Below are positions 1 to 11,200 of a DNA stretch of 64,000 bases, in pieces. A program made the position numbers and the translations under genes. Source of the stretch: Cryptomeria japonica (Eukaryota > Streptophyta > Pinopsida > Cupressales > Cupressaceae). The stretch is taken from NCBI RefSeq assembly GCF_030272615.1, contig NC_081406.1, positions 398,674,939 to 398,738,938 on the forward strand, given 5' to 3'. The notes under the pieces are model-generated. The model was not told the DNA's origin. It did not search any database and was given only the letters and a program-made list of their open reading frames with translations. The first letter of the stretch is position 1. The number at the start of each line of letters is the position of its first letter.

Positions 1-1
1 A

Positions 2-1330
2 GGTTATGCCCAAGAAGAAGGAATTGATTATGGTGAGACTTTTGCACCTGTTTCTAGACTTGAAGGAGTTAGAACATTGTTGGCATATGTTGCTTTCAAA
101 AACTTCAAGGTATATCAAATGGATGTCAAATCTGCATTTCTGAATGGAATATTAAAAGAAGAAGTTTTCATTGAACAATCTGAAGGATTTGTTGAAGACA
201 ATAATAAAGATCAAGTATGTAAATTAAACAAAGCTTTATATGGTCTGAAACAAGCACCTAGAGCATGGTATGAAAGATTGCACTCTTATTTGATTAAGAT
301 TTTTTTTATAAGGACAAGTGAGAACAACAACATGTACATGAAGAATGATGAAAATGGAATAATAATCTCAGCCATATTTGTTGATGATATTATATTTTGT
401 GGAAATGACTCTTTATGCAAGAACTTTGGAAATGAAATGAGCAAAGAATTTGAGATGTCATTAATCGGTGAGATAAAGTATTTTATAGGTTTACAGATAC
501 TGCAAATGAAAAATGAGATTTTCATTACTCAATCCAAATACATAAAGGAAATCTTGAAGAAATTTGGAATGGAGGATTCAAAGCCAGTAAGTACTCCTAT
601 GACTACCAACTGCAAACTATCAAAGAATGATGAATCTGCATTTGTTGATGAGACACTCTATCGATCCATGATTGGAAAACTACAATATGTTGTTCACAAC
701 AGGCCAGATATAGCACATGTAGTAGGTATTGTTGCAAGATTCTTTGCAGATCCTAAGGAAATACACATGACGGCAATCAAAAGAATTTTCAGATACTTGA
801 AAGGCACTGAAGATTATGGCTTATTATATCAAAAAGAAAATGATTTTGATTTAAAAGTTTATATTGATGCTGATTGGGCAAGCAACATTGATGATAGAAA
901 AAGCACAAGTGGAGGAGCTTTCTTCTTAGGAGAAAGACTAGTGAGTTGGCTTAGCAAGAAACAAGGGTGTGTTTCTCAGTCAACAGCCGAAGCTGAATAT
1001 GTTGCAGCATCACTGAATTGTACCAACATTGCATGGATCAAACAACTGTTGGAAGGTATAAATGAGAAAGTTACCGAGCCAGTAACTATATTCTGTGACA
1101 ATACTAGTGCCATTAATATTTCAAAGAACCCTGTTATGCACTCTAAGACAAAGCACATCTCTATCAAATATCATTATCTTAGAGAAGAAGCTCAAGAGAA
1201 GAAAGTGGTGTTGGAATATGTTAACACAAAGGAGCAAATAGCTGATATCTTCACCAAGCCACTACCAGAGGACACTTTTGAATATCTCAGAAGTAAGTTA
1301 GGGGTCCTACCCATATCTTTTACTCACTGA
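2..1330 (+). CDS. Ty1/copia pol, 3' part (RT and RNase H), cut by window start
   Basis: This is the reverse transcriptase and RNase H part of a Ty1/copia polyprotein, which would copy element RNA into cDNA in a cytoplasmic particle. The frame is open from base 2, so the true start lies left of the window; the first internal Met is at 77. Visible motifs are [11 protein letters not shown] (RT motif A), [18 protein letters not shown] (the YVDD-type catalytic site, near 377-394), then RNase H with DADWAS, STAEAEY, CDNTSAI, HSKTKHI and the terminal DIFTKPL. There is no stop or frameshift in about 443 codons, so it is the best preserved coding stretch in the window. The order RT-RNase H at the C-terminus with integrase upstream is diagnostic of copia. 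I cannot fix the lineage; Tork or Sirevirus types are closest in appearance. Confidence 0.95.
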   Translation, partial: GYAQEEGIDYGETFAPVSRLEGVRTLLAYVAFKNFKVYQMDVKSAFLNGILKEEVFIEQSEGFVEDNNKDQVCKLNKALYGLKQAPRAWYERLHSYLIKIFFIRTSENNNMYMKNDENGIIISAIFVDDIIFCGNDSLCKNFGNEMSKEFEMSLIGEIKYFIGLQILQMKNEIFITQSKYIKEILKKFGMEDSKPVSTPMTTNCKLSKNDESAFVDETLYRSMIGKLQYVVHNRPDIAHVVGIVARFFADPKEIHMTAIKRIFRYLKGTEDYGLLYQKENDFDLKVYIDADWASNIDDRKSTSGGAFFLGERLVSWLSKKQGCVSQSTAEAEYVAASLNCTNIAWIKQLLEGINEKVTEPVTIFCDNTSAINISKNPVMHSKTKHISIKYHYLREEAQEKKVVLEYVNTKEQIADIFTKPLPEDTFEYLRSKLGVLPISFTH

Positions 1331-1818
1331 CCGAGTTCGGTGAAAGCATCACTTTGATGACTCTATTGAGTATCTTTTGGGGAGCTGATGCTGGATTGAT
1401 ACACTTTAGAATGTTTTTCTAAAAGTGTACTGGAATTATACTGGAATAATACAGAGAATGATACAGGGAACAAGAATTGTAAACAAATTCTCTGACCGAG
1501 ACTCAGTTGATACACAACAGCAGGAAACAACTTCTTACAGAAAGAAATTATGTTTTAGTTCTATTCTTTTCGGCATTGTTGTCAAAGGGGAAGAAGACCT
1601 ACCAAGAAGGAGAAGACCTACCCAGGGGGAGAAGACCCAAGAAGGAGAAGATCTACCAAAAGGGGAGAAGACTTGAGAAGACTGAGAGAAGACTACAGAT
1701 TGAAATAAAGACTGAAAACAGAAGAGAAGTCTGATGAATGGGGGAGAGCATTTCAGCATTTCAGAATATTTAAAAAAAAAAAAAAGAGATCAAATCAATT
1801 GGTTTTGCCATCAATTCC
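1331..1818 (+). other. Copia-1 3' untranslated region between pol and PPT
   Basis: There is no credible gene here. The stretch opens with ACCGAG-type words that recur in the LTR. It holds a good imperfect hairpin at 1401-1429: acactttaga pairs with tctaaaagtgt with one bulged base, around a short loop. A purine-rich repeat follows at about 1585-1700. No envelope-like frame of the kind some Sireviruses carry was seen. Confidence 0.7.
1585..1700 (+). repeat. Purine-rich GGAGAAGAC repeats in Copia-1 3' region
   Basis: About five degenerate copies of a 15-22 base unit built on ggggagaagacctacc stand in a row, almost all purine on the plus strand. The stretch lies just upstream of the polypurine tract. 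It may be slippage-derived or may assist plus-strand priming; the sequence alone does not decide. Confidence 0.7.
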
Positions 1819-1830
1819 AAAGGGGGAGAT
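1819..1830 (+). promoter_or_regulatory. Copia-1 polypurine tract
   Basis: A purine run (aaagggggaga, then t) ends directly before TGTTGGCAAT, the expected start of the 3' LTR. In LTR elements this tract primes plus-strand DNA synthesis. Position and composition both fit. Confidence 0.85.
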
Positions 1831-2085
1831 TGTTGGCAATATTACATTATAAGGATATTGAGAAGGTTGTTGATGATTATGGACATAACTGATTAAAGAT
1901 GTTTTACTGTCTTGATATTATTATTTTGTCATTGATGTCAAGAAAATGATTTTCTAATTCAGTATGATGTTGCCATATCTTAAGAAATATGATATGAAGA
2001 TTATAAAGAAGACGGTAAAGACACAAGAAAGAATATGATGAATAAGGGGATAAGTTATTCAATGGGCAACTATACCGAGTCAGAC
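1831..2085 (+). repeat. Copia-1 3' LTR, left piece
   Basis: The LTR begins TGTTGGCAAT right after the polypurine tract. It is interrupted at 2085 by Tat-A: the last five bases, cagac, are the target duplication repeated at 20126-20130, after which the LTR continues. The 5' LTR of this element is outside the window, so LTR divergence cannot be judged. Confidence 0.85.
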
Positions 2086-2517
2086 TGTAGCATAGGAAAT
2101 AGGAATCATTAAAGCAATATATATAAAGACATATTAATCATTATTAGCTCAATCACAAACACACATTGCAATGATCTAATCCTAAGCACACTCAATAGAT
2201 ACATGAAATAAAACATTCAAAAGAAAAGATCATGCAAACCAAAGATGGGATTCAAATGCTCCTTCATGCAGCTCCATTGTTCTTCTTTCTTCTCCAAATA
2301 GGTTTGTTGTGGATCTCACCTTCAAGTGCATACACCTAATTGTGAAAGCAAGATTGACATTGACACAAGAATACTCGAAGCGTAAATTCAATAGTCTGAT
2401 TACCAATTATTAAGGATTAGCTTTGATTGATGAAGATCATCCAATTTATAGAAGAATTGGAGAAAATGAACAAATTAGCATGATAGTGATTCGAATGGAA
2501 ATTCAAATCAAGAATAG

Positions 2518-2665
2518 CAAAATTATGACATATCTATGACAAATTGCTATGCAAGGCTTATGACAATTCTATGACAAATTTATATGTCAAGAATTTATGA
2601 CAAATTCTATGACAAATTTCTATGTCAAGAATTTATGACAATTTATGACAAATTTCTATGTCATT
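2518..2665. repeat. ATGACAAATT / CTATGTCAAG minisatellite in Tat-A LTR
   Basis: A run of near-identical words (tatgacaaattctatgac, tatgtcaagaattt) recurs about eight times. The copy in the other LTR (about 18948-19092) differs by a rearranged unit, which shows slippage or unequal exchange since insertion. Tat-C LTRs have a shorter version built on ttgtcataat. Confidence 0.8.
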
Positions 2666-2984
2666 TCCATAAATTTAGGAGAGAAATAGGAGGAAATTGA
2701 ATTTAAGAATTAAGAAATTAGAAAAATAGGGAAAAGAGGAATTAAGAAATTAGAAATTAGGTAAATTAATTAATAATCTTTCATTTATTAATTAATTCAC
2801 AAAAGAGGAATAATTAGCCAATTAAATGAATATTTAATTGTGATGAGAATACTTAGGATAAATAAGTAATTTATTAATCCTAAAGGAAGAAAATGATAAG
2901 CAAGGTTAAATGACTAAATCATGAAACCCTAGAAGGCGAATTAGGTCTTGATGAAAGATAATTGACTTGATCATGATTTGATTT

Positions 2985-3420
2985 TGGATTGATAAATGAC
3001 CAATGTGATAAATGATTTGACTGATAAATGCGCCAATTGACGAGGATCAATGACAAATTGATCCAAATTGACACAATTGAGACAGATAACAATTGATTGC
3101 AAATCGGTCACAAAATGACAAGATTGACAAAAAAAGACAAGAATCGATGACAAATAGATCGCAAAACGACAGGATTGAAAATGACCACGATCAATGATAA
3201 ATCGATCGCAAATGACAAGATCGAACATGACAACGATCGATGACAAATTGATCGTAAAACGACAAGATTGATAAACCGATCGCCAGATGATAAGATTGAA
3301 AAGAGGACAGAACCCTAATTAGGATTGACGATGTCCAAAATGATAAGATTGATGATAAGATTGATAAGAGAGCAATGATTGATGACAAATTGATCGCAAG
3401 ATTGACAGGAGGACAAAACC
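2985..3420. repeat. GATCGCAAATGACAAGATTGA degenerate repeats in Tat-A LTR
   Basis: More than ten degenerate copies of a roughly 30 base unit combining gatcgcaaa, tgacaag and attga occur here, with the pair gataagattga and gaccctaattagg repeated near the end. The matching array in the other LTR is at about 19410-19860. The Tat-C LTRs carry the reverse-complement kind of array (45960-46200), so the repeat predates the split of the two elements. Confidence 0.75.
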
Positions 3421-3705
3421 CTAATTAGGATTGACGATGTCCAAAATGATGACAAATTAGCACGCACATTGATGCAACAAGATAAGTTCGATCAAAATCA
3501 TGATTGGATAATGTTGTCGACAAGACCAAATTTGAGGACGAGATGATTGAAGAATGTAGATTGCATGACTCGATGTTCGCAAATGATAAAGACCAAGTGC
3601 GTGACATAGGAGAAATGTTAATGCGACGCAAAAACCTAAAATGAGGCAATGCACAATTGTTAAAGTATGACTTCACAAGCGTTTGACCATTTTTAGGTGT
3701 CTACA

Positions 3706-3721
3706 TTTTGCCCCTCTTTGA
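3706..3721 (-). promoter_or_regulatory. Tat-A polypurine tract
   Basis: On the minus strand the sequence tcaaagaggggcaaaa ends exactly at the LTR boundary. The same string stands before the right LTR in Tat-C (54680-54695) and, one base shorter, in Tat-B (43488-43502). Confidence 0.9.
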
Positions 3722-4237
3722 GACAATGCGATTTTAAGCGTTGTTTCAAAGAATAATAATGAAAATGCCCCAGACAATAACAATGACATATGCATGCCCC
3801 CTCGAGGAATTGGCCGAAAACATGCAGAAAAGAGGCCAATTGATCGATAAAAATGATAGGATCGAACGGACTAACAATCGGAGAGCAAATGCATGAAGGA
3901 CAAGCAATTGAAGATGCAAAAGACCACGACCAACATAAGATGGAGAGGGTGCACATCCATCTATGCACTGACAAAGATCTATAAATGAGACCAAGAGAGT
4001 GAAAATTGCTCATTTGCACTAGACGAAGAGGAGAATTTGTTGCTCTGGACAAGGACACTTGCAGACAGATGGCGAACATTCCAATGGTGGATCACCTTGG
4101 AGAACATGTACGCACATTCAGACGACCGGACGACGCAGGAGCAGCGGTATGGATCTCAAAAACCCATGTTTTCAATTTCATGAATTTTGATTGCCTTCGG
4201 GACATTGCGGGGCCCACGGGGGATGAAAAAGATGACT
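3722..4237 (+). other. Leader of the antisense PMD gene in Tat-A
   Basis: This region is upstream of the plus-strand PMD gene. A frame is open at 4006-4257, but its homologue in Tat-C (54269-54538, minus) shifts frame midway, so I do not claim a protein. Nucleotide similarity between the two elements here is high, including the words around gcagcggtatg and catgaattttg. It probably acts as promoter and untranslated leader for the antisense transcript. Confidence 0.5.
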
Positions 4238-4350
4238 TCTGCGCTTGTGTAGTCTAATTCTGCGCTTGTGTCAGGTGTTCTGTGCTTGTGTAGGAAAACA
4301 CAAGTGCAATTTACCTGACACAGGCGCAGGTTCTCTGACACAGGCGCAAG
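4238..4350. repeat. GCGCYTGTGT motif array with inverted copies, Tat-A antisense leader
   Basis: Three copies of tgcgcttgtgt or tgtgcttgtgt are followed by three reversed copies (acacaagtgc, then acacaggcgc twice). The two halves could pair into a hairpin. The same word forms a one-direction array in the Tat-A sense leader (18267-18382), and both arrays are also present in Tat-C (47163-47261 and 54043-54160). Confidence 0.85.
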
Positions 4351-4520
4351 AGTGCATGAAAACCCTAGTTTTGGTCAAAATGACATGCAAATGATCGGAA
4401 AAGGGGGGATAAGGGTAGGATAGGTCAATGTAGATGAAAAACACCCTGATTTGGACATGAAAATGAGGAAATGCAACCCGTAGGAGCAAACCCTAAAACT
4501 GACAAAATGATGCCCCGATT

Positions 4521-6365
4521 GTGATGCAGAGTCGACAATATCCATTGATCACACGGGAGAATCGACCAGACTGTTTCATGCTACGACATAGACTCAGGAG
4601 CACAGAGAGAGACACATTAGCAGGACTGGGGATATATTATATCACATACATGCCCGAGATTAGGGCAAACACAGGATTGCTTACCGCATTGGCAGAGCGA
4701 TGGCATTAAGAGACTTCCTCATTCCATTTGGCGACTGGCGAGGCGACAGTGACTCTAGAGGATGTATGGCGCATCCTCCGCATTCAGATACATGGGGAGA
4801 TGATAGAGTATGACCCAGTGACAGGGAGAGACACATTATGCAGGCTATTTGAGTGTGACGCAGATGATCTGGACATTGTCAAGAGGGAGATCGGCTGGGA
4901 GAGCATGGCTTCTGAGTATGACTGACGATATGTGGTGATAGCAGTTGTGATAGCATGTCTACTAGCAGGAGACAGACGAGGACATGGATTCCCTATTGGA
5001 TGGGGAAGAGTGCTGGAGCAGATGGTGACAGAGGGGACGGTCTATGCATGGGGACCATGTGTGCTTGCTATGCTATATTTTCAGCTGCATCAGATAGCAT
5101 ATCAAGGAGTGCAGACTTTGAGTTGTGGAGTTACACTGCTACAGGTATGGGCATTTGAGCACATAGCCATATGTCGACCGATTACAGAGAGACAGATTGT
5201 ACCACACTGACCATATGTGTACTGCTATGGGGGAGCACTAAGACAGGGTCCTTTTGGATACATATTGTACTGGCGACATGAGCTGGATAGACTGAGAGAG
5301 TTCATATGGAGGCCATATCATGATTGCCTCGGATGGTCAGATGACAGTGAGGAGCTACCTTACTACAGATAGGAGAGGTACCTGATTGGGCGACCAGTGA
5401 ACCGCCAGAGAGTGATTGAGTTGTACCTGCCAGAGAGAGTGAGAGGACAGTTTGGAGAGAGGCAGGATGTACCTAGGAGGACTGCACACTTCGCCCGATC
5501 TCACAGAGAGACGAGTCAGTGGGGGAGTATGATTCAGCCACACATAGCCTATGCCGACTTTGCACAGCTACAGCCAAGACAGTGGGAGTGGAGGTCAGAT
5601 GTGGTGGATGCTGGGACGACAGAGGAGTATGAGACATGGTTTGCATGACGACGGCCAATGCCATTGACAGATCCGAATATTCTAGTGCCGAGGCGACAGG
5701 AAGACTTCCCACTCATAGGAGTGGAGGAGGGAGATGAGGAGGACGAGGAGGATGACGAGGATGAGGAGGATGATGGAGATGAGGATGAGGGAGATGGGGA
5801 TGATGGTGGGGAGGACGATGACGGAGATGATAGTGGGGAGGATGATGAGGAGCCAGACTCAGCTAATCAGGAGACATTGCAGGATATTCCTATAGAGCCG
5901 GAGACAGCTAGGACAGAGGAGATGGAGATGTGCAGGGCTACCATAGCGAGTCAGCAGGATCACATTGAGACTTTAGAGAGACAACAGGACCAGTTCAAAG
6001 CGGAGATAGCTAGACTCACAGCGGCTCAAGATGCAGTGATTGCTCAGGCACAGCGAGAGGAACAGAGAGTCACTGAGTATATTGGGTCAATTCGGGATGC
6101 CAGTGTATGGGGGCTAGGACAGATGCTGGTAGAGACCAGAGAGGAGATACGCCATTGGAGGACACTATATGAGAGTGCAGTTCCACCAGAGCAGAGAGCA
6201 CCTTCATATCGGGCACGATCGAGGACAGAGAGCAGGGCACGCTCTCGGAGGTCATTGAGCAGCATGGGGGTGAGTGGACCTATGAGACCACCACAGCCAG
6301 GACCAAGAGCGACATCATCCGCGAGACATGGCAGGGATGAGGAGGACAGAGGGAGCACCCAATGA
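4521..6365 (+). pseudogene. Antisense PMD-like gene of Tat-A (plant mobile domain, acidic region, coiled coil)
   Basis: One frame runs 4521-6365 on the strand opposite gag-pol, broken only by stops at about 4707, 4923, 5208, 5370 and 5646. The N-terminal 300 codons match the plant mobile domain: SFHLATGEATVTLEDVWRIL, GFPIGWGRVLEQ, LLQVWAFEHIAICRP, then REFIWRPY. A very acidic Glu/Asp stretch (about 5720-5860), a coiled-coil-like segment (about 5920-6130) and an Arg/Ser-rich tail follow. PMD proteins include the host MAIN and MAIL1 family and transposon-carried relatives; the biochemical role in elements is not established. A splice-acceptor-like tgtgatgcag precedes agtcgac near 4526, so the real start may be in an upstream exon. 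The Tat-B copy at 39983-41806 shows the same order of parts. Confidence 0.85.
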
Positions 6366-7481
6366 CAGAGGCATGTGCTCCTTAGACAGACAGTAGACAT
6401 TATGTAGTTTGACATTTTGTAGTCAGCCTGCGGGCCATACTTAGGACAGACAGTCCGATTTTGTACTCTGATATTATTATGATATGTGATATGAGAGGCA
6501 TCGATATGATGGGATGCAATGTATTATGATTTATGTTATTTTGCATGTATGGATGACTTATGTACTTGTTTATGTACCATTGTGGAACATGTGTGGATGC
6601 ATTTTTTTGTGTTTTTGATGCATTTATAATATGAAATGGATAAAATGCTTGATATGATGCTCGATGTGATGCAAATGTACTAACCAAATGGATGCAGGAT
6701 GCAGCATGTATGTTTGGAGATCAAAGCACTAGACCGAACTGACTATCCGACCAGACAGAAGAAATGTTAGTAAGAAGAAAATGAGACAGTGGACAGTTAG
6801 AGATGAAGAAAAACTTGCTTTCAGTAATGCACTTTGTAGGTGAGAACCTTTATTTTTATGTAGCAAAATGGATGCGTAGCATCATGGCATGGAAGGCCAG
6901 AGCTGAAATGCAACCCTTTTTGCAAAAGACAGACACATCACAGACAAATGACAATCACATTCAAAAAAAGAAAAGGGATCATGAACCATCCCGGTCACTC
7001 TAAATCACTCAGTGACATCATCGAGCAACATAGGAACATGATCGAAGCCAAAGATAAATCAATAAAAAGATAAGACTCACAAATTCAAGCAAATTAGACA
7101 AACATCTTGATCTTCATTGTCAAAAGTTGAAAGTGCTGATAGGACGATCATGCTGTCTGGTTTCAGGAAATGTGATACCCCGTCTAAGACAGGACATAGT
7201 CTGGTTTCGAGTATACCACACCCTGTATAAGACCCATGATAGTAGGAACAAGGACAAATGATTTTGATGCCGATATTCGAGTGATATGACAATTTTGATC
7301 AGGTTGAATGTTTGGTTTGGATTGAAAAAGTTCATATGGTTAAAGCATGATTTCATTAAAGCACAGCGTTGGATTGATTGTCGTTGGATGTATGCTCAAC
7401 GACTTGTCTTATGCACAAAAGGAATAATGTTATTGCAAAATGTTTGTTTTTTGGATTTGGAGTTTTACAATTTTGTGTTTT
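6366..7481. other. Tat-A region between PMD gene and tandem repeats
   Basis: No gene is supported. It holds a two-copy motif at about 7150-7235 (gtctggtttc ... ataccccgtctaagac, then gtctggtttc ... ccctgtataagac). This motif and its flanks align with Tat-C 53290-53900, where the PMD gene is missing. Confidence 0.6.
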
Positions 7482-7753
7482 TTCAGGACTTTATTTGATT
7501 TTTAGAGATTTTTTCAGGACAATTTTAAATGTTTTTGAGATTTTTTCAGGACATTTTTCAGTTTTTTAAGACTTTTTTCAGAACATTATTTGATTTTTAT
7601 GAATTTTTTCAGGACATTTTTCAATTTTTAAGACTTTTTCCAGGACATTATTTGATTTTTATGAATTTTTTCAGGACATTTTTCAATTTTTAAGACTTTT
7701 TTCAGGACATTTTTCAATTTTTAAGACTTTTTTCAGGACATTTTTCAATTTAA
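7482..7753 (-). repeat. 31 bp tandem repeat with ATGTCCTGAA core, Tat-A
   Basis: About nine units spaced near 31 bases; in element direction each reads roughly aatgtcctgaaaaaa followed by an A/T-rich half. It lies downstream of pol. Tat-B has nine 30 base units with the same core at 38141-38397, and Tat-C has about four at 53019-53132, all in the same direction relative to the element. Confidence 0.9.
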
Positions 7754-7989
7754 AAGTTCCAGTGATTGATCATGACAAGGGGAAGGCACCCAATGTGCAT
7801 TTGAAAGACACATAGACCAGGACCAAAACATATGTACAAGAAACTGGAGTAGGCAAGACAGTGATGTTGACCAATAACAGGCCTGAAATAGAACATTGGG
7901 TCGAGACCAAGATAGGCATGATAAACCGGCTGAGAGAAAGCATATCTAGAAGTCATGATAGATGACGAAGCAATAATCTTATTACTCAT

Positions 7990-8054
7990 GGCGCCTGATT
8001 GCCAGGTTTTCACCATGGTACTTGCCCAAAGCGCCTGTTTGCTAGGTTTTCACT
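7990..8054 (-). other. Paired GTGAAAACC hairpin motif in Tat-A 3' region
   Basis: Two motif copies lie 16 bases apart on the minus strand. The one at 7990-8014 reads GGTGAAAACC then TGGCAATCAGGCGCC, and CCTG-GCAAT-CAGG can form a stem-loop. The one at 8031-8054 reads AGTGAAAACCTAGCAAACAGG, with a three-pair stem. The same paired arrangement is inside the pol coding sequence at 11582-11666. It is outside any reading frame here, so protein coding cannot explain it. Confidence 0.8.
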
Positions 8055-8067
8055 AGAGGGCGAATCA

Positions 8068-8203
8068 TTTTTTTTTTGCTCTTTACTTTTTTTTTTTTCT
8101 TTTTTTTTTTCTTTTTGCTTTTGTCTTTTGTTTTTTTTTGTTTTTTTCGTTTTTTTTTTGTTTTTGCTTTTTTTTATTTTTTTATTTTTTTGTATTTTTT
8201 CAG
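8068..8203 (-). repeat. A-rich tract after Tat-A pol
   Basis: This is about 135 bases of almost pure T with scattered c and g on the plus strand, that is an A-rich run in element direction, just after the pol stop. Tat-C has a comparable A-rich stretch at 52143-52308 next to its own hairpin pair. It is low complexity and prone to assembly error. Confidence 0.8.
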
Positions 8204-8233
8204 GATCATATTTGAAGAAGTGCTGATAGAAAA

Positions 8234-11200
8234 TTATGCCCAGTACTTGCGAAGATGCATGCTATTGATAGGATCAGACAGAGGTTCACCTTCTGGAGTC
8301 GCAAGCTGATATGCCCCCGAGCCATAGGCTGCAGTTACTATGAAAGGCCCAACCCAATTAGGTTCAAACTTGCCCTTGATGATGTCAGTAGACTGTGCAT
8401 TATTGGGATTTGCGTTTAAAACTAGGTCTCCCACTTCGAAGTGTCGCCCTTTGACTTTCTTATTATAAGAGCGACGGAGACGGTTTTGATATGCTTGCAA
8501 ATGTGTCAGAGCTGTCTGACGCTTTTCATCTAACATCTCAAGCTGATGCAGCTGAGAGACTCTGTGTGTCTCATCATCAATCAGGTGTTGCAAGGAAACC
8601 CGCAAGGAAGGAATCTCGACCTCCAAAGGTAAAATGGCTTCCGCACCATACACCAAGGAATAAGGTGTTGCGCCAGTAGGTGTGCGGATAGAAGTGCGAT
8701 AGGCCCATAGTGCTGGATTTAACTGTACGTGCCAATCTTGACCAGTGTCATTGACAACTTTCTTCAGGATCTTGATAATGGTCTTATTTGATACTTCAGC
8801 TTGACCATTCCCCTGTGGATAGTATGGACTGGAGAAACGGTGTTGAATATGAAACTTGTCACAGAGTTCTTTAACATCTTTATTCTTAAAAGGTCGACCA
8901 TTATCTGTGACTATGGCAAGGGGTACCCCATATTGGCATATGATATAGTTCAACAAGAATTTTGAAATTTGGACACCAGTGATATAAGTCATGGGGATAG
9001 CCTCAATCCATTTGGTAAAATATTCTGTAGCTGTAATAATGAACTTGTGTTCATTTGCAGATGTTGGGTGAATTTTGCCAATAAGATCCAATCCCCACTG
9101 AGAAAAGGGCCATGGAGATATAACAGAATGAAGCTCTTGGGCTGGTGCATGAATATAATTTCCATGGATCTGGCATTTGTAGCACTTTTTAACAAAATCA
9201 TGAACATCTTTTTCCAGAGTAGGCCAATAATACCCAGCACGAATCAACTTTTTGGCTAAGCTAAGACCATTGAAATGGCCCCCACATATACCATCGTGAA
9301 CCTCATGTAAAGTTGTTTGTGCTTCGTCAGAATCCAAACACCTGAGGAGGGTATGGTCAAAGGAACGACGGTAAAGAGTGTCGGTGATGATGACATATTT
9401 GGCTGTCTGTCGGATAAAGGCTCGGCGTTGGTTAGCGGAAAGGTTAGGTTGTAAGGTTTGGGATTTCAAATACTGATATACATCATTGTACCATGGGGAA
9501 TTGGGACCAACAAGAACGCACATCACGTCAGCTGTCGGAATGTCAAAAGAGGGAACCAGCAATTGTTCGACCAAGAATTCACACTTGTCCATATTATGAG
9601 GCATATGCAACATGGAAGCAATTGTAGCCATTGCATCTGCCGACTTGTTTTGCATTCTTGGCACTTGACTGAAATGGATAGCTGTGAATTTTGTCTTGAA
9701 GAAATCTACCATGTGCTTATAAGGAATAAGCTTTTCATCTTTTGTTTCGTAGTCATCGTTGACTTGTCGGATGACTAATTGAGAATCTCCATAGACTTGC
9801 AAATGCTTGATGTTCCAGTGGACTGCTACTCGGAGTCCTGTGACCAGTGCTTCATACTCTGCAATGTTATTGGTACAATGGAAAGTTATTCTGTAGGACT
9901 TTGGAATAGCATCACCTTGAGGGGTGACAAACAGAATACCAGCTCCGGACCCGAACTTGGTATGGGATCCATCAAAGTATAACTTCCATTCATTAGATGG
10001 TGTGAGAGAAAAGATTGATTCATCTGGAAAATCGGTCAACATGGGATGGTCGTCAGAAATAGGAGCATCTGCAAGTTGATCTGCTATAATTTGTCCTTTT
10101 ATCGCCTTTCGCTCCATATACTCAATGTCAAATTCACTGAGAATCATGACCCATTTTGCTAGGCGACCTGTCAAAGCTGCTCGGCTAAGCAAATATTTTA
10201 AGGGATCAATTTTTGCAACCAACAATGTTTGGTGGCTTAGCATATAATGTCGGAGCTTTTGTGTTGCAAATACCACTGCTAAGCATGCCCTCTCAACAGT
10301 TGAATAATTTAATTCATAACCAACCAGTGTCCGGCTGATATAATAAATAGCTCTTTCTTTGCCATTCTCATCTTGTTGAGCCAAGAGAACTCCTAATGCT
10401 GTTTCAGTTGTAGAGATATATAATAAAAAGGGTTTTCCTTCTATAGGAGGCATTAGAATAGGCGGTGACAGCAAATAGTCTTTGAGAGCTTGAAAGGCTG
10501 ATTGACATTGCTCAGTCCATTTAAAAGCGACACCTTTGTGCAGTAGATGTTGGAATGGATGACATTTGTTGGCCAACTGAGCTATGAAGCGATGAATTGA
10601 CTGGAGCTTTCCTTGCAGACTTCTTAATTGTCAGAGATTTGAAGGTGGAGGCATATCCATTATCGCTTTGACCTTGGCAGGGTCGACCTCAATGCCTCGG
10701 TGAGAAACAATGTATCCGAGCAATTTGCTAGCTGTAACACCAAAGACACACTTTTTTGGATTGAGCCTGAGTTTGTAGGTCTCCATTCTGTCAAAGATTG
10801 GGCCCAAGATGGCTAGATGACTATCTCTAGTAATAGATTTGCATAACAAGTCATCAACATAATCCTCCATCAAAGTATGCATGAAATCATGAAAAATTGT
10901 CGTCATTGCTCTTTGATATGTTGCACCGGCATTTTTGAGACCAAAGGGCATCACATTCCAGCAATAGGTGCCCCAAGCACAGGTGAATGCTGTCTTATGC
11001 TGATCTTCAGGTGCAATGCGGATTTGATTGTAGCCGGAGAAACCATCCATTAGTGAAAGCATCTCATATCCCGCCGTCATGTCCACTATGATGTCTATGT
11101 TTGGCAATGGAAAATCATCCTTAGGGCATGCTTTATTCAGGTCCCTGAAATCTGTGCAGATTCTGATGCCCCCAGTTACTTTGCTAATTGGTACTAAATT

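Larger units (their letters stand above)
2086..3705 (-). repeat. Tat-A LTR (3' LTR in element direction)
   Basis: Direct copy of 18508-20125. A TATA-like box, tctataaattgg on the minus strand, lies at about 2442-2453. The part nearest the internal region is full of short repeats (see 2518-2665 and 2985-3420). The LTR is homologous in inverted orientation to the Tat-C LTRs at 45635 and 54696, so Tat-A and Tat-C are one family. Confidence 0.95.

Noticed and set aside
2971-3676. Several minus-strand frames in the Tat-A LTR
   Set aside because: They translate degenerate LTR repeats and are mirrored in the other LTR without conserved protein features.
4006-4257. Separate small protein gene in the antisense leader of Tat-A
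   Set aside because: The homologous stretch in Tat-C shifts frame partway, so conservation does not support a protein.
8076-8309. Phe-rich plus-strand frames near 8.0-8.3 kb
   Set aside because: They translate a poly-T tract in the Tat-A 3' region; low complexity only.
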